Of a stretch of 12,683 nucleotides of DNA, positions 1 through 7,076 are shown piece after piece. The position numbers and the translations under genes are program-made. How positions within the stretch are numbered: position 1 is the stretch's first letter; the number at the start of each line of letters is the position of its first letter. The notes under the pieces are model-generated. The model saw only the letters and a program-made list of their open reading frames with translations. It did no database searches and had not been told where the DNA came from. The stretch comes from Chlamydiia bacterium (GTDB taxonomy: Bacteria > Chlamydiota > Chlamydiia > Chlamydiales > FEN-1388): assembly GCA_003170575.1 (NCBI GenBank), contig PMZB01000154.1:1-12683 (forward strand), written 5' to 3'.

Positions 1-811
1 GAAAACGGGATTCGTTTTGGGTATTTGATTTTTCAGAAACTTGGCCCAGATCTTTTATGAAAAGATTATTCTTATTGATGACTATGTTTTCAATATCCTT
101 TGCGTTGATGACTGTATCTTTCCATTCAAAGAATAGCTCGCCGTTTTTTGAAGTAATGCTGCCCAAGGGCTCATGCTCAGTGTGTTCTTTCACCGCATCT
201 ATAACATCATTAAACCCCACCCTCCGGGCTGCCATAAGTTCTGGATTGAGCCTTAAATATACATTTTTCTCTTCTCCAAATACTCCGACGTTGGCCACTC
301 CTTCAATTCGCTCTAAGCGGGGGATAATTTGATTTTCACACAGTGAGCGCAAATTTCCCGCGCTTGCTGTTTGAGAAGAGACAACAAGGGTCATGATGGA
401 ATCTTGATCTGTGTCTGAGAAGCGGCACTCTGGTGCTTTGTCTAAATCTTTTGGGAGCCAATTTGTGGCTCGGCGGAGCACGGCTTCCACATCAATAACT
501 GCTTGACGCATGTCTTTTTTCATATCGAAAGTAAGAGTAATGGAAGAAGACCCTTCGCCGCTCCGTGAGGAGACTTCTTGCACTCCCTTCACTGACAAGA
601 GCTCTTTTTCAAGTGGAATCGTAATTTCATGGAGTACTACTTCAGGACTTGCCCCAGGATAGTCTGTAGATACATAAATGCGCGGAGTTTCGATAGATGG
701 CACATCTGTCACTGGAAGATGAAAGTAGGCAAGAGCTCCTGCGACCAGGAGCGCAAAAATGAGAAAGGTTGTCATCACAGGGCGGCGAATAAAAGGAGCG
801 GATAGGTTCAT
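1..811 (-). CDS. RND-family efflux pump (AcrB/MexB-like inner-membrane transporter), N-terminal part
   Basis: The gene runs off the left edge of the window; about 270 N-terminal residues are visible. The protein begins MNLSAPFIRRPVMTTFL, the usual RND start: a short cytoplasmic stretch with 'FIRRPV' and then the first membrane helix (about residues 12-30). The first periplasmic pore domain follows, with the typical 'YPGASPEVV', 'ITIPLEKEL' and 'VEAVLRRA' blocks. RND pumps use the proton gradient to drive export through a periplasmic adaptor and an outer-membrane channel. The start ATG (811-809) overlaps the adaptor stop codon as ATGA, and a strong ribosome site (GAGGAG) lies about 8 nt upstream inside the adaptor gene. 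Translation is therefore probably coupled. The sequence resembles the multidrug (HAE) class more than the heavy-metal class, but the substrate cannot be told. The start and family are secure; the rest of the gene is outside the window. Confidence 0.95.
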   Translation of the reverse strand, partial: MNLSAPFIRRPVMTTFLIFALLVAGALAYFHLPVTDVPSIETPRIYVSTDYPGASPEVVLHEITIPLEKELLSVKGVQEVSSRSGEGSSSITLTFDMKKDMRQAVIDVEAVLRRATNWLPKDLDKAPECRFSDTDQDSIMTLVVSSQTASAGNLRSLCENQIIPRLERIEGVANVGVFGEEKNVYLRLNPELMAARRVGFNDVIDAVKEHTEHEPLGSITSKNGELFFEWKDTVINAKDIENIVINKNNLFIKDLGQVSEKSNTQNESRF

Positions 812-1872
812 GAAACATTCTCCTCAACTGCCACAGAGCATCCAGGAAACAGTCGTGCTACCCCTTCTACAATAACTTGTGACTCAGAAGTTAATCCTTC
901 AAGCACCATTCTTTCGTCCCCAAACTCTTCTCCGAGCGTCAACTGCGCGATCTCAGCAGTTCCTCCCTCCTTTACTGTGTACACATATGGGCCTTCCTGG
1001 TTATAGGAGATCCCTTTCTGGGGGATGAGGAGAGCTTTCTTTTCAACTCTGTATGGAATATGTGCCACAACTACCTGTCCAGGCATTAAAGATGCGGCAT
1101 CTTTGTTAGGAATATGCCCTCGAACCATGAGAACGCCCCGTTTCTCATCAAAAGTGCTATCAAAAAAGGAAATTGTTCCTCTCCTTTCTATCTCAGGGGA
1201 AATGAGCGGAGAGACAATAATGGTAGAACTTGATTTCGCTAGAGAAAATTCACGTTCTGTCAAGGAGCATTCAACAATGAGCGGATCAACTTGCGTAAGG
1301 CTTGTTAAAGACGTTTCCTTGTTCACATATATGCCAGGGGCAATATCAATCTTGCCAACTCTTCCGCTGATAGGGGCTAAGACGGTGCACCAGGAAAGAT
1401 ACGTTTCAGCCTCTTGCACTTTCAACTGAGCAAGTAAAGAGCTTTGTTTTGCTTTTTCAACTGCTGCCTCAAGCTCTTCAATTTCAGTTTTTGATATAAG
1501 ATCTTTCTTTGAGAGGCTTAAATACCGCTCCAATTTTTTTTGGAGTGCGTTAAGCTCAGCTTGACATGTCCCTACTTGTGCATGGCTTTTTTGTACTTCA
1601 ATTTTTGAGAGAGTTGCATCAATCAAGAAAAGAGGAGCTCCTTGTTCCACAAACTGTCCTTCCTGAACGCAAACACGCTCAATATTCCCCTCAATCTTTG
1701 GAAAAACTTTTGTCTGAACATTCGGTAGAAGCACCCCAATTGTGGTTACAGCAAAGGATGCTTCTTTAACAACTGGATGAGTTGTAGTCACAGGAATTGG
1801 AGGCGGAGGCGGAGTTTCCTTTTTTGAGGAACACCCTCCCAGAAGAAGGGCAAAAAGAAATAGGTATTTCAT
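808..1872 (-). CDS. Periplasmic adaptor (membrane fusion protein) of RND efflux pump, lipoprotein
   Basis: This 354-residue HlyD/AcrA-type membrane fusion protein bridges the RND pump and the TolC-like channel. I chose the ATG at 1872 rather than an in-frame ATG 48 bp upstream, because it gives a clean lipoprotein signal (MKYLFLFALLLGGC, lipobox LGGC, lipidated Cys14). It also creates an ATGA overlap with the preceding gene. After a proline linker (residues 20-26) come the first half of the lipoyl-like domain (about 55-86, 'EGQFVEQGAPLFLIDA'), an alpha-helical hairpin rich in Glu, Lys and Gln (about 88-155), the second lipoyl half ('LAPISGRVGKIDIAPGIYV') and a beta-barrel plus membrane-proximal domain. 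Length and domain order are normal for the family. It is the middle gene of a three-gene efflux operon. Confidence 0.94.
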   Translation of the reverse strand: MKYLFLFALLLGGCSSKKETPPPPPIPVTTTHPVVKEASFAVTTIGVLLPNVQTKVFPKIEGNIERVCVQEGQFVEQGAPLFLIDATLSKIEVQKSHAQVGTCQAELNALQKKLERYLSLSKKDLISKTEIEELEAAVEKAKQSSLLAQLKVQEAETYLSWCTVLAPISGRVGKIDIAPGIYVNKETSLTSLTQVDPLIVECSLTEREFSLAKSSSTIIVSPLISPEIERRGTISFFDSTFDEKRGVLMVRGHIPNKDAASLMPGQVVVAHIPYRVEKKALLIPQKGISYNQEGPYVYTVKEGGTAEIAQLTLGEEFGDERMVLEGLTSESQVIVEGVARLFPGCSVAVEENVS

Positions 1873-3164
1873 GATCGAGTCCCTGTAGCATACGCTAACT
1901 TTGCTATGGCAGACAGCCATTCTTGTTTCACATCACTATACTGAATTCGGGCAGCGGAGACGTCCTCTTGCGCATCATGCAGCTCTGCCATGGTTGCCTC
2001 CCCAATTTTGTATCGCTCAAACGCGCTCTCATAGGCTTTCACCCTATTATCCAAAGCTTCTTTTGCTAGGGGGAGCATCTCTTGAGCAGCTTCTAAGGAG
2101 TAGCATGCTGCAGCAACTTCTTGAGAAATTTCATTTTGCAGCTCAAGCAGTTCTGCTTGCGTCATGTTGGCTGAGGAAAGTGCTTGCCGTGTCTTATAAA
2201 TCGAATCAAATCCTACAAAAAGAGGTATTGTTACTTTCACCCCAAAAGATGAGGCGCCGCTTCTTGACGTATTCTTGGATGGAGGAGTGCCTTGTTTTTT
2301 CCGCCTCAAAGCTTCTTCTTTCTCTCCGAAAAGCGAAACTTCTGGCATATAGGCTCGGTCTTCTTTGGCTGCTTGAAATAATGTTGCCTGGTATTCAGCT
2401 CTTTTTGCCTGAAGATCTGCCCTCTCTGCATACGCTTGGGCTAAGAGTTCATCGAGCACAGTAGTCCTGGTGAAGATCGCTTTTGTGTCGATAGGTTGTA
2501 AGGAAATGGGAGTATTTGCCTCTACACCAATATTCACAGCAAGTTGTGAAAGACTTGTCAGGAGGGAGGCTTTACGTTCCGATTCCTCCATTCTGGCGCG
2601 GGCTAAACTTGCCTTGCTTGTGAACACGTCAGTAATTGGCTTTAGGCCTGCTCGGTTTAACTCTTCAGCTGCTTCACACATCTTTTGCGCTTCTTCTAAA
2701 GAAAGGTGTGTAGCTTCGCATACTTCCTGGGCATGCAGTACACCATATGACGCCTCACACACATCTAGGAGCACCTTTTGCACATTCCAATCTGTTTGCC
2801 AAGCTGCCTGATGCAACAATTCTTTTGCAGCAGCCACAGCGGCATCACGCCTTCCAAAGTCAAACAGGAGCAGATCCAATGAAAGGCGGGCAGTATAGGT
2901 CCTTTCTGCATCAGGATCCCTATAACGCGCTTCTCCAATCGCATCGATTTTAGGGTAATACGTACTTTCCTCTGAGCCCACAGCTGCGGCAGCACGCTGC
3001 GCATTCCACCAGGTCCTCTGTGTTGAGGGATGGCGGGCGAGAGCGATTTGCACAAGTTCAGCTATTGTCAGCGGGCGTTGGGGGACCTCAGGCAAACAAG
3101 AGGGATCAGCACAAAATCCGTAGGATAAAAGAAAACTAAGAGCGAGGGAAACTATACTTTTCAA
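1869..3164 (-). CDS. TolC/OprM-family outer-membrane efflux protein
   Basis: This 431-residue outer-membrane efflux channel subunit is the outer-membrane partner of the adaptor and RND pump encoded downstream. A signal peptide covers about residues 1-19. Two copies of the OEP repeat follow (about 30-230 and 250-425), long Ala/Glu/Gln-rich helices interrupted by beta-strand segments. 'LTIAELVQIALARHPS' at the mature N-terminus and 'YKIGEATMAELHDAQ' in the second repeat are typical family blocks. The start codon is TTG (3164-3162). It is the only start giving a signal peptide, and an AGG-type ribosome site lies only weakly upstream. The 3' end overlaps the adaptor start (ATGA). This is probably the first gene of the efflux operon, 88 bp after the YidD-like gene. 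Confidence 0.93.
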   Translation of the reverse strand: MKSIVSLALSFLLSYGFCADPSCLPEVPQRPLTIAELVQIALARHPSTQRTWWNAQRAAAAVGSEESTYYPKIDAIGEARYRDPDAERTYTARLSLDLLLFDFGRRDAAVAAAKELLHQAAWQTDWNVQKVLLDVCEASYGVLHAQEVCEATHLSLEEAQKMCEAAEELNRAGLKPITDVFTSKASLARARMEESERKASLLTSLSQLAVNIGVEANTPISLQPIDTKAIFTRTTVLDELLAQAYAERADLQAKRAEYQATLFQAAKEDRAYMPEVSLFGEKEEALRRKKQGTPPSKNTSRSGASSFGVKVTIPLFVGFDSIYKTRQALSSANMTQAELLELQNEISQEVAAACYSLEAAQEMLPLAKEALDNRVKAYESAFERYKIGEATMAELHDAQEDVSAARIQYSDVKQEWLSAIAKLAYATGTRS

Positions 3165-3178
3165 TCAAAAACCTGTCT

Positions 3179-3194
3179 ATTTCAGAACTGAAAT
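3179..3194. repeat. Short inverted repeat in the leader of the efflux operon
   Basis: ATTTCAG-AA-CTGAAAT, 7-bp perfect arms, lies 15 bp upstream of the TTG start of the TolC-like gene within the 88-bp gap after the YidD-like gene. It could be an operator for a local regulator or chance. A second small repeat (CACTC-GGAA-GAGTG, 3238-3251) lies at the other end of the gap just after the YidD-like stop codon. It has no T-run, so it is not a convincing terminator. No well-placed sigma-70 promoter was clear here, so the efflux genes may be read through from the T3SS operon. Confidence 0.35.
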
Positions 3195-3252
3195 TTTTGA
3201 AAAGGAAGTATATATTGAACCTGGCTTTATCCACCAGCACTCGGAAGAGTGG

Positions 3253-3603
3253 CTATTTTGGGACTGGGTCGAATTTGGTGATATGACCGCTTTTGAGGCA
3301 AGTGCGCCTGTAGAGCCATGCTTCGCTATTTTCTCGAAGCAGGCGGTCGCAGCTTAAGAAAAATCCAACGCCTGTACCGAATTTGCAGACTGCTTGGCGG
3401 GCATATTCAGAACTGGTAGGGTAAAAGTGGCTTCGGGGGCCGTCGGCTTCAGAAAGGGCTTGTTGGTGAAATAGGATGATGTAGTGAAGGGGGGAGGTGG
3501 AAACGAGGGTAGGAGGCTTTTTGGAGAATGCTGAAGCTGTTCCCCACGGGGCTTCAGCAAAAAGAATACACGGAAAAAGGAGGAATAAAAAAAACTTTAC
3601 CAT
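3253..3603 (-). CDS. Exported YidD-like protein, divergent (conserved cysteines lost)
   Basis: This 116-residue protein has a clear signal peptide (MVKFFLFLLFPCILFAEA, cleavage after about residue 18) followed by a YidD-type domain (about 38-116). The YidD signature is recognisable as 'DGPRSHFYPTSSEYA' (residues 54-68) with the terminal 'DPVP' (112-115). Canonical YidD is a small cytoplasmic membrane-associated factor that assists membrane-protein insertion near YidC, with the signature GPxCRFYPTCSxYA and a later RC pair. Here both signature cysteines are serine and the later Cys is also missing (RLLRENS). With the signal peptide, this argues that it acts outside the cytoplasm and is not a true YidD. 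Its ATG overlaps the stop of the upstream lipoprotein gene by 7 bp (3597-3603), so the two proteins probably work together. Family assignment is good; function is unknown. Confidence 0.8.
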   Translation of the reverse strand: MVKFFLFLLFPCILFAEAPWGTASAFSKKPPTLVSTSPLHYIILFHQQALSEADGPRSHFYPTSSEYARQAVCKFGTGVGFFLSCDRLLRENSEAWLYRRTCLKSGHITKFDPVPK

Positions 3604-4556
3604 GTGTAATGCATCGTTTGAAGGGGAAAGAGGGAATGTTTTTCCAAAAGGGGTTTAAGGATGATCTCTCGCAGGTGTTGATTATATATTTCCGCAGCAA
3701 GCTTTGCTCCCATGATCCCGCCGCCATACCAGCCCAATTCAAATCCACCAGAAAGGATAGCTGCAGCAGGAAGATGAACTGCGAAAAACTGCACTGTGGC
3801 AGTCGTGAAAAGGGCATTCATAAGAAGAGCCGTGGCAGCTGCCTTATATTGTCCCACATAAAAATATCCAGCCCCTGGAAGAAGAGCGTTATAAAGAGCT
3901 GCATTGAAAGGGCTTTTCATAGCATTGTTGAACTGAAAAGTAGCTTCTTCAACCTCTTTTTGAAGACCAAGCTTCGTGGCAGGCTGTTCAGAAAAGGGGA
4001 GGCGTGCGCTTTCAGAAGCAATCTCTCTGAAGAGTGAAAGCTTGTCTCGCAGTACGTTTTGAGGGGGGAGTGAGGAGAAAATTTTCTCTGCGTCTACCTC
4101 CCGCTTCAGCAAATGATAGTCCTCAAAAAGAAGACTGATCGTGTCCTCAGCAAGCTCCTTATTAGAAAAAAGTACCTTATCCAGCTCCTTTTCCCAGACG
4201 TCCACTGCCTCTTGAGGTTTGCCAGCAAGGCTGTAGGTTAAGATAAGTGCTCGCACGATTTGTGCTCTTCGTTCGGGAGAAGATGAGGCATCGGTGGAGA
4301 GAAGATGCCTTGCACGATGAAAACAGGTTGTTGCCCTGTAATAATCCCCCTCTGCGGCAAACGCTCTGCCAACAGTATATTCTTGGCACCACGCAGTTGA
4401 GTTTTCCTCTGGAGACATTGCTGGAGGAGGGGTAGGAAGACGAGCTATTGCTGCCGGAAAAACAGTATGGGTAAGAAACGTCTCCTCCTGCTTTGGCATT
4501 TTCATGCAGGAAGTGAACATCAGGCAAATAAGCACTAAGGCCGTTCTAAAACTCAT
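3597..4556 (-). CDS. Lipoprotein with TPR-like helical repeats and a glycine-rich hydrophobic C-terminal domain
   Basis: I do not recognise this 319-residue protein as a named gene. It starts with a lipoprotein signal (MSFRTALVLICLMFTSC, lipid Cys17) and a Pro-rich linker. Helical TPR-like repeats follow from about residue 55 to 165 ('AFAAEGDYYRATTCFHRARHLL' region; then 'AGKPQEAVDVWEKELDKV'). The C-terminal part (about 217-295) is hydrophobic and Gly-rich, with 'NALLPGAGYFYVGQYKAAA' and 'GGFELGWYGGGIMGAKLAA', probably two or three membrane-inserted helices. The 'LLPGxGxxYxGQ' pattern recalls small membrane domains of the TM2/DUF5683 kind, which in other bacteria I associate with YidD-like neighbours. 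That is from memory and unchecked. It follows sctC after only 18 bp and overlaps the YidD-like gene by 7 bp, so it belongs to the T3SS transcription unit. Confidence 0.8.
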   Translation of the reverse strand: MSFRTALVLICLMFTSCMKMPKQEETFLTHTVFPAAIARLPTPPPAMSPEENSTAWCQEYTVGRAFAAEGDYYRATTCFHRARHLLSTDASSSPERRAQIVRALILTYSLAGKPQEAVDVWEKELDKVLFSNKELAEDTISLLFEDYHLLKREVDAEKIFSSLPPQNVLRDKLSLFREIASESARLPFSEQPATKLGLQKEVEEATFQFNNAMKSPFNAALYNALLPGAGYFYVGQYKAAATALLMNALFTTATVQFFAVHLPAAAILSGGFELGWYGGGIMGAKLAAEIYNQHLREIILKPLLEKHSLFPLQTMHYTW

Positions 4557-4574
4557 CTTTATTCAAACAACATG

Positions 4575-6995
4575 TTATTTATAAAAATCGCCGCATCCTC
4601 CGTTGAGATTAAGGATTGATTCCAACTGATCCATACATTTGTTCTGCCCTTCTCCAACTTCGCACTTTTGTTTGGTAAGCTGGTCTTGATTCTTGGTGAT
4701 CTCATCAATATCTATCTCATTGTCAATGATGATAGGCCGAATAAAAATCATGAGATTCCGTTTACTACAGTTATCAATGTTGGTGCCAAAAAGGGCGCCT
4801 ATCAAGGGGACGCATCCAAGACAGGGAATCCTGTCATTTATCAAATCATGCTCTTCACTGATCAGCCCGGACAATACAAGAAAGTGATCTGATGGAAGAT
4901 GAACTCGAGTGATAGTTCGTGCTTCACTAACGGTGGCTGGAACTCCAGTGTCCTGGCCTTGTAGGGCAATCGCAGCAGCACTCGCGTTACTGACTTTCTG
5001 CTCCAGGATCAATGTGACAGTTTCATGCGAACTGATCAGAGGGGTGACTTTAAGAGAAACACCAATCTCTTGAGTTGTATAGTTAGTAGCAACGACAGAA
5101 GAAGTAGACCCAACCGAGGCGTTAGCTATACTTTGCCCTTTGATTGGAATCTGCTGCCCTACAAAGACTTCAGCAGGAACATTATGTTCTGTGACAATCT
5201 TTGGGTTCATGATGATATGGGTTTCAGAAGTATACTGGATGGCTTTGATAAGAGCGCCAGTCGAACGAAACCCTTTGCCCAAGAACTTAATTTTTCTTCC
5301 AATAAATCCAGTAGAGAACCCGATAGGTTCAGGTGGAGGGGAAACTTGAACAGGATTGTATTGCTGTACATTACTAAAGGCAGTTGCAAAGGAACCTGTT
5401 GAGTTAGCTTCTGAAGGATCTCTATATCCTATCTCTGCACCAAGGTTTGTCCGCTGAATCTTCCCTTTCCATTGCACACCGAACTGCAGGGAGTTAGTAA
5501 GCGAGGTGTCGAGAACAAGCGCTTCAATAAAAACCTGACGTACAGGAATGTCAATCTGCGATATCAGATTTTTCACCTTTTCGAGGGAAGCTTTGGTTCC
5601 TGTGAACACAATGGTGTTGTTGTCGTCAAGGTCTTGAAGGGAGTTCAGGGTAATTATAAGATCAGATTGAGCCAGCTCTGGTCTTGCTGCTGGGGCACCT
5701 GGCGCACCTGGCTGACTACCGCCTGCAAGACTATCTGCAATAGCTCTTAGTGCATGAGATACGTCTGAATTTTTGCGATATTGAAGTTTATAGATTAAAA
5801 ATTGTGTTGCTTCAACAGTGCCGAGTGGAAGGTTGCTTTCTCCTGTCTCGAATGTGCGGTGTGTTTGTTTATAAGCTTCTCGAGCAGCATCAAGATTTAA
5901 ACTATTTACCTGGTCTTCGGTTAAACCCTGCTCAAGCAACCGCTTGCGTAATTCTTCTAAAGTCAGAGCCTCTATTCTTCTTTCTGCTTCGTTAGTTTCT
6001 CCAGGAGCCGTTTTTGCTTCCTCTGCCAGAGCTTTTTTCCTCTCTTCTGAGAGGAGGCCTGTTTTTTGTTCATTAAGATCTATAGTCCGCATCACGCTGA
6101 TTGCTTTGTCAATCAAATAGTGTGTGGAGACAATGAAAATGCTGTTAGATGGCCGGTGAGGAACTAAAACAAGAGGTTTGTCCCCTGCCATGGGAGTGAT
6201 AAGCCGCTCGGCCATAGTTGCAAGTGAGTGAGGGGAAGCTGCTATAGCAACATATTGACCAATTTCAAGCCCTTCGCTCTCTGAATCAAGTTTTTTTATC
6301 ACTTCGCTAATACGTTTCAAGTTCTCTGTGACATCACTTATGATGAGTTTTGTGTTGCTAATAGTTTCTACAAGACCAGTATCTGAAACCATTGTTTTGA
6401 CAAGAGCAGCGCACTTTCCGGCATCGATATTTTGTAATAAGAAAACCTCTGTAGCAATTTGCGGACCCTGTATGCCTTGATTTTTTTGATAAAGACCGCC
6501 GGCGCCGCGCACTCCAGGATTTGTGTGAATAACATAGGTGTCGCCCTCTTCAAGTATAGAAAACCCATGCACACGAAGGCTCTGTATTACCATTGCAATA
6601 ATTTCTTCAAGGGAAGTTGGCGAGTCAGAAATCATGGTTATGGAATACTGAAGTTCTTGAGGGTCATAAGCAAAGTTTTTTCCAGTAAGCCGGCTTACAT
6701 ACTTTAAAACTTCCGTGATGCTGACATTATTAAAGTTGATTGTAGGGGTTTCCTGGGCAAGTTTCTTTTCCTCTTCAGCAGATTCTTTTTTCTTCTGAGC
6801 TTGTTCTTTTCTTTCTTTATTCTGTTTGAGGGTTCCTCGTTCTTCGGTAAGAGATTCATATGTTGGTTTTCCCTGAGGTTTCTTGGGAATCAAATACCTA
6901 GGATTATTCTCCTCTTCTTCTTGTGAGACAAGATATTGAGAGGCGCCCACAAGGACGAAATACAGAAAGAAACTTAACTGAATGAAACGACGCAT
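4575..6995 (-). CDS. sctC: Type III secretion system outer-membrane secretin (SctC/CdsC)
   Basis: This 806-residue secretin forms the outer-membrane ring of the type III injectisome. A signal peptide covers about residues 1-24, followed by a highly charged Glu/Lys/Gln segment (about 48-82), an N0/STN-like domain (about 85-160), two N1-type ring domains (about 180-310), a charged insert (about 311-395) and a further ring domain (about 396-485). The secretin barrel covers about 487-757, with the conserved 'RQVFIEALVLDTS', 'VFVGQQIPIKG' and the C-terminal block 'VPLIGALFGT...NLMIFIRPIII'. The charged N-terminal segment and the 311-395 insert make it longer than many SctC proteins. There are seven cysteines in the mature protein (195, 725, 728, 743, 778, 787, 801), six of them in the last 82 residues. 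The order sctQ-kinase-sctC matches Chlamydia CT672-674. An 80-bp gap separates it from the kinase gene. Confidence 0.96.
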   Translation of the reverse strand: MRRFIQLSFFLYFVLVGASQYLVSQEEEENNPRYLIPKKPQGKPTYESLTEERGTLKQNKERKEQAQKKKESAEEEKKLAQETPTINFNNVSITEVLKYVSRLTGKNFAYDPQELQYSITMISDSPTSLEEIIAMVIQSLRVHGFSILEEGDTYVIHTNPGVRGAGGLYQKNQGIQGPQIATEVFLLQNIDAGKCAALVKTMVSDTGLVETISNTKLIISDVTENLKRISEVIKKLDSESEGLEIGQYVAIAASPHSLATMAERLITPMAGDKPLVLVPHRPSNSIFIVSTHYLIDKAISVMRTIDLNEQKTGLLSEERKKALAEEAKTAPGETNEAERRIEALTLEELRKRLLEQGLTEDQVNSLNLDAAREAYKQTHRTFETGESNLPLGTVEATQFLIYKLQYRKNSDVSHALRAIADSLAGGSQPGAPGAPAARPELAQSDLIITLNSLQDLDDNNTIVFTGTKASLEKVKNLISQIDIPVRQVFIEALVLDTSLTNSLQFGVQWKGKIQRTNLGAEIGYRDPSEANSTGSFATAFSNVQQYNPVQVSPPPEPIGFSTGFIGRKIKFLGKGFRSTGALIKAIQYTSETHIIMNPKIVTEHNVPAEVFVGQQIPIKGQSIANASVGSTSSVVATNYTTQEIGVSLKVTPLISSHETVTLILEQKVSNASAAAIALQGQDTGVPATVSEARTITRVHLPSDHFLVLSGLISEEHDLINDRIPCLGCVPLIGALFGTNIDNCSKRNLMIFIRPIIIDNEIDIDEITKNQDQLTKQKCEVGEGQNKCMDQLESILNLNGGCGDFYK

Positions 6996-7076
6996 GGATG
7001 TACCAATCGTTGAATCGTGTAGAAATAAGACAACCGTTATCCCAGACAGAGGGTTTTTTTTCCAATGTTTTCAGAA

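Noticed and set aside
1025..1429. Plus-strand ORF of 134 codons
   Set aside because: Lies entirely opposite the adaptor gene, with no recognisable product; shadow of the real frame.
1870..1920. Longer adaptor start at 1920
   Set aside because: It would bury the lipoprotein signal 16 residues inside the protein; the ATG at 1872 gives the signal and an ATGA overlap.
3528..4037. Plus-strand ORF of 169 codons
   Set aside because: Opposite the YidD-like and lipoprotein genes, which have signal peptides, family motifs and an operon overlap; this frame has none.
7021..7062. Possible terminator before the T8 run upstream of sctC
   Set aside because: The run of T follows only a weak CCC/GGG stem on the plus strand, where no gene needs terminating; on the minus strand there is no T-run after a stem.
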